The notes beneath the pieces are model-generated. The model was not told the DNA's origin. It was given only the letters and a program-made list of their open reading frames with translations, and did no database searches. This document shows, piece after piece, positions 1 through 10,013 of a DNA stretch of 64,000 nucleotides. Numbering within the stretch: position 1 is the first letter of the stretch; the number at the start of each line of letters is the position of its first letter. Source of the stretch: an uncultured Clostridia bacterium (GTDB taxonomy: Bacteria > Bacillota > Clostridia > Christensenellales > Borkfalkiaceae); contig CALVZS010000004.1 of NCBI GenBank assembly GCA_944372575.1, positions 48,926 to 112,925 on the forward strand, written 5' to 3'. The translations under genes were made by a program, and so were the position numbers.

Positions 1-672
1 ATCGTGGGCGGCGTGGCGGAGGGCTGCGTGCGCGCGGGCTGTGCGCTCATCGGCGGGGAGACCGCCGAGCATCCCGGCCTCATGCCCGAGGAGGAATATG
101 ACCTTGCGGGCTTCGCCGTGGGGGTGGTGGATAAGTCCAAGGTCATTGACAATACCGCGATGCGCGAGGGGGACGTCATGCTGGCGCTCCCTTCCTCGGG
201 CGTACATTCCAACGGCTTCTCGCTGGTCAGAAAGGTTTTCGACGTCGAACACTGCGACCTGAACGCCCCCGTCGAAGAGCTGGGTGGAAAGGGGCTGGGC
301 GAAGTGCTGCTCACGCCCACGAAGATCTATGTGAAACCCGTTCTGGCGCTTCTGAAAGAGGTCGCCGTCAAGGGCATCTCCCACATCACGGGGGGCGGCT
401 TCTATGAAAATATGCCCCGCTCCATTCCCGCGGGACTGGGCGTGAGGATCGCGCGCGCGGACGTAAAAGTGCTGCCCGTGTTCGATCTCATCGCCCGCAC
501 GGGCAACATCTCCGAGCACGATATGTTCAATACTTTCAACATGGGCGTCGGCATGAGCATCGTCGTCGCAAGAGAGGACACCGACCGTGCGATCGGCATC
601 CTGAAGGCGAACGGTGAGGAGGCGTACGTTCTCGGGGAGATCGTACGCGGCGACGGGGTGACGCTCGTATGA
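1..672 (+). CDS. purM: Phosphoribosylformylglycinamidine cyclo-ligase (AIR synthase), C-terminal part
   Basis: The 5' end lies outside the window; the reading frame is open from base 1 and ends in TGA at 670-672. AIR synthase closes the imidazole ring of FGAM with ATP, step 5 of de novo purine synthesis, in the cytosol. Visible family blocks are the GGETAEHPGLM segment near the start, the SSGVHSNGFSLVR glycine/serine loop and the THI-like HITGGGFYENMPR segment that contributes to the active site. About 223 residues are present, roughly the C-terminal two thirds of a normal 340-residue PurM. It overlaps purN by four bases (ATGA), so the two are translationally coupled as the first visible genes of the purine operon. 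Confidence 0.96.
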   Translation: MVGGVAEGCVRAGCALIGGETAEHPGLMPEEEYDLAGFAVGVVDKSKVIDNTAMREGDVMLALPSSGVHSNGFSLVRKVFDVEHCDLNAPVEELGGKGLGEVLLTPTKIYVKPVLALLKEVAVKGISHITGGGFYENMPRSIPAGLGVRIARADVKVLPVFDLIARTGNISEHDMFNTFNMGVGMSIVVAREDTDRAIGILKANGEEAYVLGEIVRGDGVTLV

Positions 673-1280
673 ATAAGATCCGCGTCGCCGTCCTCTGTTC
701 GGGCGGCGGCACCAATTTACAGGCCATTCTGGACAGCGCCGCGGCGGGCAGGATCCCCTCGGGGGAGATCGCCCTCGTCGTCAGCGACAACGCCTCCGCC
801 TATGCGCTCGAGCGCGCCGCGAAGGCGAACGTTCCCACTTTTATTGCCGACCGGAAGGCCATTCCCGACCGCCTTGCGCGCGAGAGGGCGATCTTAGGGG
901 TGCTCAAGGAGCACGGCATCGGACTGGTCGTCCTCGCGGGGTTCATGACCATTCTGAGCGAGGCGTTCACTAAGGCGTACGAGATGCGCATCATCAATGT
1001 GCATCCCTCCCTCATCCCCAGCTTCTGCGGCCCCGGTTTTTACGGGCTGAAGGTGCATGAGGCGGCGCTCGCGCGCGGGGTGAAGGTGACGGGCGCCACC
1101 GTACACTACGTCAACGAGGTGTGCGACGGCGGCCCCATCATCGCGCAGAGGGCGGTGTACGTCGAGGAGGGGGACACCCCCGAGACGCTGCAGAAGCGCG
1201 TCATGCACGAGGCGGAATGGATCATTCTCCCGCAGGCGGTGCAGTCCGTCTGCAAGACACTTTTGAAATCTGAGGTGTAA
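669..1280 (+). CDS. purN: Phosphoribosylglycinamide formyltransferase (GAR transformylase, 10-formyl-THF dependent)
   Basis: A 203-residue protein of normal PurN length. It transfers a formyl group from 10-formyltetrahydrofolate to GAR, step 3 of purine synthesis. The N-terminal VLCSGGGTNLQAIL loop binds the phosphoribosyl phosphate. The catalytic block is seen as INVHPSLIPSF, holding the conserved His-Pro, followed by GATVHYVNEVCDGGPIIAQ with the catalytic Asp region. The start ATG is inside the stop of purM (four-base overlap). The folate cofactor it needs can be made by the fhs gene at the end of the same cluster. Confidence 0.97.
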   Translation: MNKIRVAVLCSGGGTNLQAILDSAAAGRIPSGEIALVVSDNASAYALERAAKANVPTFIADRKAIPDRLARERAILGVLKEHGIGLVVLAGFMTILSEAFTKAYEMRIINVHPSLIPSFCGPGFYGLKVHEAALARGVKVTGATVHYVNEVCDGGPIIAQRAVYVEEGDTPETLQKRVMHEAEWIILPQAVQSVCKTLLKSEV

Positions 1281-1281
1281 C

Positions 1282-2004
1282 ATGGGCTACGAAGTCAGAA
1301 ATATGCGCGAGGTGCTCTCGGGTAATCCCTATCCCGGACGCGGCATTGTCATCGGCAGAAGCGCGGACGGCAAAAAGGCGGTCTATGCCTACTTCATCAT
1401 GGGCAGGAGCGAAAATTCCCGCAACCGCGTCTTTCGCGAGGAAGGGGAGACGCTCACCATCTATCCCTACGACGAGAGCAGGGTGGAGGATCCCTCCCTC
1501 ATCATCTATTCCCCCGTCAAGCGGGTGGGGGAGGACATCATCGTCACCAACGGCGATCAGACGGACACCATCGAGGAATACCTCAGGATGGGCAAGTGCT
1601 TCCGCTGCGCCCTGAAAACGCGCACGTTCGAGCCGGACGCACCCAACTATACGCCTCGCATCAGCGGCATTCTGCACTTGAAGCAGGGCGGATTCACCTA
1701 TGAGATGTCCATTTTGAAGAGCGCGGACGGCAGAGGGGAGAAGTGCAACCGCTACACCTTTGACTATGAACCCGTAAGCGGGCTCGGACACTTTCTCCAC
1801 ACCTATATGACGGACGGCAATCCCCTGCCCACCTTCGAGGGGGAGCCGGAGCGCGTCGCCGTCCCGGACGACATCGATGCATTTGCCAATGAGATCTGGG
1901 AGAGCCTGGATGCGGACAATAAAATTTCGCTCATTGTCTGCGCGGTGGATCTTGCCGCGGGGACGCAGAAGCGCATCGTCATCAACAAGTACGCGAACGC
2001 GTGA
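1282..2004 (+). CDS. purO: IMP cyclohydrolase, PurO-like family
   Basis: A 240-residue protein resembling the IMP cyclohydrolase family first described in archaea (PurO, Pfam IMP_cyclohyd). It would close the second purine ring, FAICAR to IMP. Family-like blocks are the N-terminal NPYPGRGIVIGRS, the YFIMGRSENSRNR segment and the C-terminal NKISLIVCAVDL. Most bacteria do this step with the N-terminal domain of bifunctional PurH, which is absent here: the next gene carries only the formyltransferase half. The start is one base after the purN stop, with GAGGTG as ribosome binding site. Family assignment is by motif recognition and context; the reaction is inferred from family and operon position. 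Confidence 0.87.
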   Translation: MGYEVRNMREVLSGNPYPGRGIVIGRSADGKKAVYAYFIMGRSENSRNRVFREEGETLTIYPYDESRVEDPSLIIYSPVKRVGEDIIVTNGDQTDTIEEYLRMGKCFRCALKTRTFEPDAPNYTPRISGILHLKQGGFTYEMSILKSADGRGEKCNRYTFDYEPVSGLGHFLHTYMTDGNPLPTFEGEPERVAVPDDIDAFANEIWESLDADNKISLIVCAVDLAAGTQKRIVINKYANA

Positions 2005-2019
2005 CACAGGAGGAACGCA

Positions 2020-3204
2020 ATGAATGAATTTCAGCTGAAGTATGGCTGCAACCCCAACCAGAAGCCCGCGCGCATCTTTATGGCGGACGGGAGCGACCTG
2101 CCCGTGGAGATCCTGAACGGCAGGCCGGGGTATATCAACTTTCTGGACGCCTTCAACTCCTGGCAGCTCGTCAAGGAATTGAAGGAGGCGACGGGCATGT
2201 GCGCCGCCACCAGCTTCAAGCACGTCTCGCCCACATCGGCGGCGGTGGGGAAGCCGCTCTCGCCCGCCCTCAAACAGGCGTGCTTTGTCGATGACATCGC
2301 GGGACTGGACGATTCGCCCCTCGCCTGCGCCTATGCGCGCGCAAGGGGGACGGACAGAATGTCCTCCTTCGGCGACTGGATCGCCCTCTCCGACGAGTGC
2401 GACGAGGTGACTGCTTCGATCATCAAGCGCGAGGTGTCCGACGGCATCATTGCGCCCGCCTATTCGCCCAAGGCGCTCGAGATCTTAAAGAACAAGAAGA
2501 AGGGGGCGTACAACATCGTCAGAATTGACCCCGGTTACGTTCCTGCCGAGATCGAAAGAAAGCAGGTGTTCGGCGTCACGTTCGAGCAGGGGCGCAATAA
2601 CTACAAGATTGACCGCGCTACCTTCTCCAACATCGTTACGAAGAACAAAAAACTGCCCGATGACAAAGCGATCGATCTGATCATCGCGCTCATCACGCTC
2701 AAATATACGCAGTCCAACTCCGTCTGCTTTGCGGCGGACGGGCAGGCGATCGGCGTGGGCGCGGGGCAGCAGTCGCGCATCCACTGCACCCGCCTCGCGG
2801 GACAGAAGGCGGATCTGTGGCACCTGCGCCAGAGCGAGAAGGTGCTCTCCCTGCGCTTTGCGGACGGGGTGGGCAGGCCGGAGAAGAACAACATCATCGA
2901 CCTCTATCTCTCCGACGACGCCGACGAGGTACTCGCCGAGGGGGAATGGCAGAAGAACTTCGCCGTCCGCCCCCAGCCCTTCACGCGGGAGGAGAAGGCG
3001 GCGTACCTTGCCGCGATCCGCGGCGTGTCGCTGGGCAGCGATGCCTTTTTCCCCTTCTCGGACAACATCGAACGCGCCTTCCGCAGCGGCGTGGACTACG
3101 TTGCCCAGCCGGGCGGCTCGGTGCGCGACGATCTGGTGATCGAGGCGGCGGACGCGCACAACATGGTCATGGCATTCACGGGAATGCGCCTGTTCCATCA
3201 CTGA
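2020..3204 (+). CDS. Stand-alone AICAR formyltransferase (PurH C-terminal domain type)
   Basis: A 394-residue protein matching the AICAR transformylase half of PurH, without the MGS-like IMP cyclohydrolase domain. It transfers formyl from 10-formyl-THF to AICAR to give FAICAR. The opening block [14 protein letters not shown], the catalytic Lys-His pair in [14 protein letters not shown] and the SNSVCFA and [12 protein letters not shown] blocks are characteristic of this fold. AGGAGG lies upstream of the ATG. It follows the PurO-like gene by 15 bases, so the two together replace bifunctional PurH. The protein ends with FTGMRLFHH, a normal C-terminus for this domain. Confidence 0.93.
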   Translation: MNEFQLKYGCNPNQKPARIFMADGSDLPVEILNGRPGYINFLDAFNSWQLVKELKEATGMCAATSFKHVSPTSAAVGKPLSPALKQACFVDDIAGLDDSPLACAYARARGTDRMSSFGDWIALSDECDEVTASIIKREVSDGIIAPAYSPKALEILKNKKKGAYNIVRIDPGYVPAEIERKQVFGVTFEQGRNNYKIDRATFSNIVTKNKKLPDDKAIDLIIALITLKYTQSNSVCFAADGQAIGVGAGQQSRIHCTRLAGQKADLWHLRQSEKVLSLRFADGVGRPEKNNIIDLYLSDDADEVLAEGEWQKNFAVRPQPFTREEKAAYLAAIRGVSLGSDAFFPFSDNIERAFRSGVDYVAQPGGSVRDDLVIEAADAHNMVMAFTGMRLFHH

Positions 3205-3210
3205 AAAAAG

Positions 3211-3263
3211 GACGCGCGCACCGCGGCGCAGTCGGCTGCGGCGGGCGCGTCTGTACTTTTTTT
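3211..3263 (+). terminator. Weak hairpin with downstream T-run between the AICAR formyltransferase gene and purD
   Basis: GACGCGC at 3211-3217 pairs with GCGCGTC at 3245-3251 around a large GC-rich interior that can also fold, and a run of T follows at 3257-3263. The distance between stem and T-run makes it a poor terminator. It may act as a processing or attenuation point inside the operon, because purD starts only 15 bases later and has no promoter of its own that I can see. Confidence 0.3.
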
Positions 3264-3277
3264 CGAGGCAATCATTT

Positions 3278-4552
3278 ATGGATATTCTGGTAGTCGGCGG
3301 CGGCGGCAGAGAGCACGCCGTCATCAAGGCGCTCAAAAAGAGCAGGCGTGCGGGGAAAATCTATGCGCTCCCCGGCAACGGCGGCATTGCGGCGGACGCC
3401 GAGTGCGTGCCGGTCAAGGCGACGGACATTGCGGGCATTGTCGCGATTGCGCGTGAACGCAACGTCGATTTCGCGGTGGTCACGCCCGATGACCCGCTGG
3501 TCATGGGCTGCGTGGACGCGCTGGAGGCGGCGGGCGTTCCCTGCTTCGGCCCCACAAAGGATGCGGCGATCATCGAGGGGAGCAAGGTGTTCTCCAAGAA
3601 CCTGATGAAAAAGTACGGCATCCCCACGGCGGCGAGCGAGGTGTTCACCGATCCCGCCGCGGCAGAGGAATACCTGCGCACGGCGCACTATCCCACCGTC
3701 ATCAAGGCGGACGGGCTGGCGCTGGGCAAGGGCGCCGTCATCGTCGGCAGCTTTGACGAGGCGCAGAAAACGATCAGGGAGATGATGGTGGACAAGGTAT
3801 TCGGCGCGAGCGGGGAGCGCGTCCTCATCGAGGAGTTCCTCACCGGGCCGGAGGTGTCCGTCTTGTCCTTTACGGACGGCAAGATCGTCGTCCCCATGGT
3901 CTCCTCCATGGATCACAAGCGCGCGAAGGACAACGACGAGGGGCTGAATACGGGCGGCATGGGTACCGTTGCGCCCAATCCCTATTACACGCCGGAGATC
4001 GCGGCGGAGTGCATGGAGAAGATTTTCCTGCCCACCGTGCGTGCGATGAACGCGGAGGGGCGCACCTTCAAGGGCTGCCTCTACTTCGGGCTGATGCTCA
4101 CCGCAGACGGCCCCAAGGTCATCGAATACAACTGCCGCTTCGGCGACCCCGAGACGCAGGTGGTGCTGCCCCTTTTGCAGAGCGACCTGTTGGAGATCAT
4201 GCTCGCCGTGCGCGGCGGCAGCTTAAGGCCGGATATGGTTCGCTTCTCCCCGGGTGCGGCGTGCTGCGTGGTGCTCGCCTCCGAGGGATACCCCAAGAAA
4301 TATGAGACGGGCTATCCCATCACCATGCCCGAGGTCGGCGCAAACGAGGCTATCTATGTCGCGGGCGCAAAGTTTGAGAACGGGCAGCTCGTCACCTCGG
4401 GCGGCAGGGTGCTGGGCGCCGTCGCCACGGCGGATACGCTCAAGGGGGCGGTCGACGCCGCCTACGCGCTCGCCGGCCGCATCCACTTTGAAAACGCCTA
4501 TATGCGCCGCGACATCGGACGGCGCGCATTGATGGCGCAGGGCAAACAATAA
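3278..4552 (+). CDS. purD: Phosphoribosylamine-glycine ligase (GAR synthetase)
   Basis: A 424-residue protein of normal length. It joins glycine to phosphoribosylamine with ATP, step 2 of purine synthesis. The N-terminal domain opens with DILVVGGGGREHAV, the classical PurD signature. The ATP-grasp core is seen in the VIKADGLALGKGAVIV loop, in the EEFLTGPEVSVLSF strand and in the metal-binding end FGDPETQVVLPLL with YNCRFGDPE. The ribosome binding site is weak (CGAGG). It sits between the AICAR formyltransferase gene and purL, 28 bases before the latter. Confidence 0.97.
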   Translation: MDILVVGGGGREHAVIKALKKSRRAGKIYALPGNGGIAADAECVPVKATDIAGIVAIARERNVDFAVVTPDDPLVMGCVDALEAAGVPCFGPTKDAAIIEGSKVFSKNLMKKYGIPTAASEVFTDPAAAEEYLRTAHYPTVIKADGLALGKGAVIVGSFDEAQKTIREMMVDKVFGASGERVLIEEFLTGPEVSVLSFTDGKIVVPMVSSMDHKRAKDNDEGLNTGGMGTVAPNPYYTPEIAAECMEKIFLPTVRAMNAEGRTFKGCLYFGLMLTADGPKVIEYNCRFGDPETQVVLPLLQSDLLEIMLAVRGGSLRPDMVRFSPGAACCVVLASEGYPKKYETGYPITMPEVGANEAIYVAGAKFENGQLVTSGGRVLGAVATADTLKGAVDAAYALAGRIHFENAYMRRDIGRRALMAQGKQ

Positions 4553-4580
4553 CGAAATTCAGAGCACGGGAGAAACAGGC

Positions 4581-7500
4581 ATGGTCTACAGAGTATATGT
4601 GGAGAAGAAAGACGGCTTCGACAACGAGGCGCGCGCCCTTCTTGCGGACGTGAAGGAGCTTCTGGGCATTTCGGGCGTGAGCCGCATCCGCATCCTCAAC
4701 CGCTATGACGCGGAGGACATCGACGGGGAGCTGTTTGAACAGTGCGTGCATACCGTCTTTTCCGAACCGCAGATGGACAGGGCGAGCGAGGGCGCCGACC
4801 TTGCGGGTGCGCGCGTGTTCGCGGTGGAGTATCTGCCCGGGCAGTTCGATCAGCGCGCCGATTCGGCGGCGCAGTGCATCCAGCTCATCTCCATGAAGCC
4901 CCGTCCCGTCATCCGCACCGCCAAGGTGTACGCCGTCTACGGCGCCGCATCGGAGGACGAACTGGATGCGATCAAGAAGTACGTCATCAACCCCGTGGAG
5001 AGCCGCGAGGCATCCCTCGCCATTCCTTCCACGCTCAAGATCTCGCACCCCGTTCCCTCGGAAGTGCGGACGCTCACGGGATTTTTGCAGCTCGACAAAG
5101 AGGGGCTTGCGGACTTTGTCAAGACGTACGACCTCGCCATGGACGCGGACGACGTCGCCTTCTGCCAGAGCTATTTTCGGCGGGAGGGGCGCGATCCCAC
5201 CCTCACCGAGATCAGGATGATCGATACCTACTGGTCGGATCACTGCCGCCATACCACCTTTCTCACCACGATCGACTCGGTGAAGTTCGAGGACGAGCTT
5301 CTGCAGAGGGCGTATGACGACTATCTTGCGGCGCGCGCGGAGATCGGAAGGGAAAAGCCCGTCAACCTCATGGACATCGGCACCATCGCGGCAAAACTTC
5401 TGAAGAAGCGCGGCCTGCTGGAAAAGCTGGATGAATCGGAGGAGATCAACGCCTGCACCGTCAAGATCAAGGTGAACGTGGACGGGGAAGAGCAGAACTG
5501 GCTGCTCCTCTTCAAGAACGAGACGCACAACCATCCCACCGAGATCGAGCCCTTCGGCGGCGCGGCGACCTGCATCGGCGGCGCCATCCGCGACCCGCTC
5601 TCGGGCAGGAGCTATGTCTACGCCGCCATGCGCGTGACGGGCGCGGGCGACCCGCTCGTCCCCGTGAAGGATACGATGCCCGGAAAGCTCCCGCAGCGCA
5701 AGATCGTCACGACCGCGGCGGCGGGATATTCCTCCTACGGCAATCAGATCGGGCTTGCCACGGGGCAGGTGGATGAGCTCTACCACCCCGGCTATGTGGC
5801 AAAGCGGCTGGAGATCGGCGCCGTCATTGCGGCGACGCCCGCGGAGAACGTGCGCCGCGAGGTACCTGCGCCCGGCGACAAGGTCATCCTTCTGGGCGGC
5901 AGAACGGGCCGCGATGGCTGCGGCGGCGCGACGGGTTCCTCCAAGTCGCACACGCTGGAGTCGCTCACCCACTGCGGGGCGGAGGTACAGAAGGGCAACG
6001 CGCCCGAGGAGCGCAAACTCCAGCGCCTCTTCCGTAACCGGGACGCCATGCTGTTCATCAAGCGCTGCAATGACTTCGGCGCGGGCGGCGTGAGCGTCGC
6101 CATCGGCGAACTTGCCGACGGGCTGGACATCGACCTCAACGCCGTCCCCAAGAAGTATGACGGGCTGGACGGCACCGAACTTGCCATCTCCGAATCGCAG
6201 GAACGCATGGCGGTCGTCGTGGAAGCGGACAGGGCGCAGGAGTTCATTTCAATCGCCGAACAGGAGAACCTGGAGGCGACCGTCGTCGCCACCGTCACTG
6301 AAAGTCCCCGCCTCGTCATGCGCTGGAACGGGAAGACCATCGTCGACGTCTCGCGCGAGTTTTTGAATTCCAACGGTGCGGAGAAGCATACCGACGTTGC
6401 GCCCGCCGCGTGCGGGCAGTGGCAGCGCACGGTCAGAGGGACGTTCAGCGAAAACTATACCCGTCTTGCGGACGATCTGAACGTCTGCTCCAAGCGCGGG
6501 CTTGCCGAGCGCTTCGATTCCACCATCGGCGCCGGCACCGTGCTCATGCCCTTCGGCGGCAGGTATCAGCTCACGCCCCCGCAGGCGATGGTACATCTGG
6601 TCAGCGTGGAGAAGGGGCATACGGACACCGTCTCCTACATGGCGTGGGGCGGCAATCCCTACATCACAGAAAAGAGCCCCTATCACGGCGCATATCTCGC
6701 CGTGGTGGAGAGCGTCGCCAAACTCATCGCTTCGGGCGCCGGGATCGAGGATACGTATCTGAGTTTTCAGGAATACTTCCTGAAACCGGGACACGATCCC
6801 GCCCGCTGGGGACAGCCGCTTGCGGCGCTTTTGGGCGCGTTCGAGGCGCAAAAGGAACTGGGCATCGCCGCCATCGGCGGGAAGGACTCCATGAGCGGCA
6901 CGTTCGAACATATCGACGTTCCGCCCACCCTCGTCTCCTTTGCCGTGACCACGGGCAGGGCGGGGGAGGTCGTCTCACCCGAGTTCAAGGCGTCCGGCCA
7001 CAAGGTCGTGTTGCTCGCGCCCGAGTATGACGGGACGGGGCTGCCCGTCACGGCCTCTTTGAAGAGCGTTTTTGCAAGGGTGACGCAGCTCATGCGCGCG
7101 GGCAGGGTACTTTCCGCATGGACGCCCGGCTACGGCGGCGTTGCCGAGGGCGTGATGAAGATGTGCTTCGGCAACATGGTCGGCTTCCGCTATGCCGAGA
7201 GTGTCACGCCGGAGATGATGTTCGGCTATCGGTACGGCGCTTTCATCCTGGAGCTTGCCGAGGATATCCCCGTCGGCATCCCCCTGGGCGAGACGACTGC
7301 CGTGGGTGCCATTGCTTATGGCGGCGAGCGGCTCTTCCTCACCGACCTTCTGCGCGTGTATGAGGACAAGCTCGAACCCGTCTATGCCTGCAATATTGCC
7401 GCGCCTGCGGAGTCGGTGCGCAACTTCACCTTCCGCACGCACAGCGCGCTTGCGAGCGAGGCGAAGTTTGCCCGTCCGCGCGTGCTCATCCCCGTGTTCC

Positions 7501-8270
7501 CCGGCACCAACTGCGAATACGATACCGCCAAGGCGTTCGCCGATGCGGGCGCGCTGCCGGAGATCTTCGTCATCCGCAACCGCTCCGCCGGGGAGGTCGC
7601 GCGCTCTGCCGAGGCGTTCGCGGAGAAGGTCGCGAACAGCCAGATTGTGTTCATCCCCGGCGGTTTCTCGGGCGGCGACGAGCCGGACGGCTCGGGCAAG
7701 TTCATCACGGCGTTCTTCCGCGGTGCGCGCGTGAAGGAGGAGATCGCCCGTCTGCTCGAAGTGCGGCAGGGGCTGATGGGGGGCATCTGCAACGGGTTCC
7801 AGGCGCTCATCAAGCTCGGACTCGTGCCGTACGGCAGGATCATCGATACCGACGAAAACTGCCCGACATTGACCTACAACAACATTGCCCGTCATCAGTC
7901 GCGCATCGTGCGCGTGCGTGTGGCGAGCGTGCATTCGCCCTGGCTCTCGCTCGTGGAGCCGGGAGAGGTATTCTCCGTTCCCATCTCGCACGGGGAGGGC
8001 AAGTTCATTGCCTCTCCCTCGCTCATCGAAAAACTGGCTGAGAACGGACAGATTATGACGCAGTACGTCGATCTCACCGGCAACGCTTCCATGGACGTCC
8101 ACTTCAACCCCAACGGTTCGGCGGCGGCGATTGAGGGCATCCTCTCGCCCGACGGCAGAGTGTTCGGCAAGATGGGTCATGCGGAGCGCAAGGGCGCGGG
8201 GCTGTACCGCAACGTCCCGGGCGAATATGACATGAAGCTGTTCGAGAGCGCGGTGAAGTACTACGACTGA
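4581..8270 (+). CDS. purL: Phosphoribosylformylglycinamidine synthase, single-chain form with glutaminase domain
   Basis: A 1229-residue large-type FGAM synthase that combines the synthetase and the glutamine amidotransferase in one chain, so separate PurS and PurQ are not needed. It converts FGAR to FGAM with ATP and glutamine. The synthetase part shows TYWSDHCRHTTF near residue 215, the KNETHNHPTEIEPFGGAATC nucleotide-binding block near residue 315 and a second half-repeat with GGKDSM near residue 770. The glutaminase domain starts near residue 970 with PVFPGTNCEYDTAKAF and carries the nucleophile Cys1070 in GICNGFQAL. The length fits the clostridial single-chain form, somewhat shorter than the proteobacterial 1300-residue enzyme. 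Confidence 0.97.
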   Translation: MVYRVYVEKKDGFDNEARALLADVKELLGISGVSRIRILNRYDAEDIDGELFEQCVHTVFSEPQMDRASEGADLAGARVFAVEYLPGQFDQRADSAAQCIQLISMKPRPVIRTAKVYAVYGAASEDELDAIKKYVINPVESREASLAIPSTLKISHPVPSEVRTLTGFLQLDKEGLADFVKTYDLAMDADDVAFCQSYFRREGRDPTLTEIRMIDTYWSDHCRHTTFLTTIDSVKFEDELLQRAYDDYLAARAEIGREKPVNLMDIGTIAAKLLKKRGLLEKLDESEEINACTVKIKVNVDGEEQNWLLLFKNETHNHPTEIEPFGGAATCIGGAIRDPLSGRSYVYAAMRVTGAGDPLVPVKDTMPGKLPQRKIVTTAAAGYSSYGNQIGLATGQVDELYHPGYVAKRLEIGAVIAATPAENVRREVPAPGDKVILLGGRTGRDGCGGATGSSKSHTLESLTHCGAEVQKGNAPEERKLQRLFRNRDAMLFIKRCNDFGAGGVSVAIGELADGLDIDLNAVPKKYDGLDGTELAISESQERMAVVVEADRAQEFISIAEQENLEATVVATVTESPRLVMRWNGKTIVDVSREFLNSNGAEKHTDVAPAACGQWQRTVRGTFSENYTRLADDLNVCSKRGLAERFDSTIGAGTVLMPFGGRYQLTPPQAMVHLVSVEKGHTDTVSYMAWGGNPYITEKSPYHGAYLAVVESVAKLIASGAGIEDTYLSFQEYFLKPGHDPARWGQPLAALLGAFEAQKELGIAAIGGKDSMSGTFEHIDVPPTLVSFAVTTGRAGEVVSPEFKASGHKVVLLAPEYDGTGLPVTASLKSVFARVTQLMRAGRVLSAWTPGYGGVAEGVMKMCFGNMVGFRYAESVTPEMMFGYRYGAFILELAEDIPVGIPLGETTAVGAIAYGGERLFLTDLLRVYEDKLEPVYACNIAAPAESVRNFTFRTHSALASEAKFARPRVLIPVFPGTNCEYDTAKAFADAGALPEIFVIRNRSAGEVARSAEAFAEKVANSQIVFIPGGFSGGDEPDGSGKFITAFFRGARVKEEIARLLEVRQGLMGGICNGFQALIKLGLVPYGRIIDTDENCPTLTYNNIARHQSRIVRVRVASVHSPWLSLVEPGEVFSVPISHGEGKFIASPSLIEKLAENGQIMTQYVDLTGNASMDVHFNPNGSAAAIEGILSPDGRVFGKMGHAERKGAGLYRNVPGEYDMKLFESAVKYYD

Positions 8271-8348
8271 GTTCACGCAAATCTTTGCCGTGAGGGAAAA
8301 AATACCGCCGCGGCGGGCAGCAAATTTTGAAGAGGGATGGAGAGAAAC

Positions 8349-10013
8349 ATGAAATCGGACATTGAGATCGCGCAGAGCGCAAAACTGCAGCCCGTTTCGG
8401 ACATTGCCGGAGAGGTCGGACTCACGGAGGACGACATCGAGTACTATGGCAGGTACAAGGCGAAGGTGAGCCTTGACGTGATGAACCGTGCGGGTGCGGA
8501 CGGAAAGCTCATCCTCGTCACCGCCATCACGCCCACGCCTGCGGGCGAGGGCAAGACGACCACCACCATCGGCCTTGCGGACGGATTGCGCCGCATCGGC
8601 AAGCGGGCGGTCGTTGCCCTGCGCGAGCCCTCCTTGGGGCCGGTGTTCGGCGTCAAGGGCGGCGCCGCGGGCGGCGGCTATGCACAGGTGGTGCCGATGG
8701 AGGACATCAACCTGCACTTCACGGGCGATATGCACGCCATCGGCGCGGCGGCAAACCTGCTCGCCGCCATGCTGGACAACCACATTTTCCAGGGGAACGC
8801 GCTGGGCATTGACAAGGACAGGATCACCTGGAAGCGCTGCGTGGACATGAACGACAGGCAGCTGCGCTTCATCGAGGACGGCCTGGGCGGCGGCAAGAAC
8901 GGCGTTCCCCGCAAGGATGGCTATGAGATCACCGTCGCCAGCGAGGTGATGGCGATTCTCTGCCTTGCCACCTCGCTCGCCGACCTCAAGGAGCGTTTAA
9001 AGCGCATCGTCGTCGGCTATACGTATGACGGAAAACCCGTCACGGCGGGCGACCTCAAGGCGGCGGGAGCGATGTGCGCCCTGCTCAAGGACGCCCTCAA
9101 GCCCAATCTCGTGCAGACGCTCGAGGGAACGCCCGCCTTTGTCCACGGCGGGCCGTTCGCCAACATTGCGCACGGGTGCAACTCCGTCGTGGCGACGCGT
9201 ACGGCGCTCAGGCTGGGCGACTATGTGGTCACGGAGGCGGGCTTCGGCGCCGACCTCGGGGCGGAGAAGTTTCTCGACATCAAGTGCCGCTGCGCGGGGC
9301 TGAAGCCCGCGGCGTGCGTGGTGGTCGCCACTGTGCGCGCGCTCAAGATGCACGGCGGCGCCGCAAAGGCGGATCTCGCGCGGGAGGATCTCGCCGCGCT
9401 GGAGGCGGGGCTGCCCAACCTTCTGCGCCATGTGCGCAACATGAAGGAGGTGTACGGCCTGCCCACCGTGGTGGCGCTCAACCGTTTCCCCACCGATACG
9501 GACGCGGAGATCGCGCTCGTCATGCAAAGATGTGCCGAACTGGGCGTGGAGGCGGTACTCTCCACCGTCTGGGCAGAGGGCGGAAAGGGGGGCGAAGCGC
9601 TCGCCCGCGCCGTGGCAGAGCTGTGCGAGATGCCCTCGGACTTCCGCTTCTGCTATGATGCCGCGCTGCCCATCAAGGCAAAGATCGCCGCCATCGTCAA
9701 GCGGGTGTACGGCGGCGACGGCGTGGAATACACCCCCGAGGCGGATGCCGAGATCTTCCGGCTTGAGGGGCTGGGCTTCGGAAAGCTGCCCGTCTGCATG
9801 GCAAAGACGCAGTATTCTTTCTCGGACGACGCCAAAAAATTGGGCGCGCCCGAACACTTTATCGTCACCGTGCGCGCAGTTAAAGTGTCTGCGGGCGCGG
9901 GGTTCGTGGTGGCGTTCACGGGCAACATCCTCACCATGCCCGGGCTGCCGCCCGTGCCGGCGGCGGAGAAGATCGACGTGGATGAAAACGGCGTCATCTC
10001 GGGCCTGTTCTGA
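8349..10013 (+). CDS. fhs: Formate-tetrahydrofolate ligase (10-formyl-THF synthetase)
   Basis: The enzyme makes 10-formyl-THF from formate, THF and ATP, feeding the two formyl transfer steps coded in this operon. The P-loop [20 protein letters not shown] is near residue 60, followed by [20 protein letters not shown]. The C-terminal [19 protein letters not shown] is the family hallmark. I chose the ATG at 8349 (protein begins MKSDIEIAQ, 554 residues) because GGAGAG lies just before it. An upstream in-frame ATG at 8337 would add four residues but its ribosome binding site is too close. The stop overlaps the mutY start (TGATG). Confidence 0.96.
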   Translation: MKSDIEIAQSAKLQPVSDIAGEVGLTEDDIEYYGRYKAKVSLDVMNRAGADGKLILVTAITPTPAGEGKTTTTIGLADGLRRIGKRAVVALREPSLGPVFGVKGGAAGGGYAQVVPMEDINLHFTGDMHAIGAAANLLAAMLDNHIFQGNALGIDKDRITWKRCVDMNDRQLRFIEDGLGGGKNGVPRKDGYEITVASEVMAILCLATSLADLKERLKRIVVGYTYDGKPVTAGDLKAAGAMCALLKDALKPNLVQTLEGTPAFVHGGPFANIAHGCNSVVATRTALRLGDYVVTEAGFGADLGAEKFLDIKCRCAGLKPAACVVVATVRALKMHGGAAKADLAREDLAALEAGLPNLLRHVRNMKEVYGLPTVVALNRFPTDTDAEIALVMQRCAELGVEAVLSTVWAEGGKGGEALARAVAELCEMPSDFRFCYDAALPIKAKIAAIVKRVYGGDGVEYTPEADAEIFRLEGLGFGKLPVCMAKTQYSFSDDAKKLGAPEHFIVTVRAVKVSAGAGFVVAFTGNILTMPGLPPVPAAEKIDVDENGVISGLF

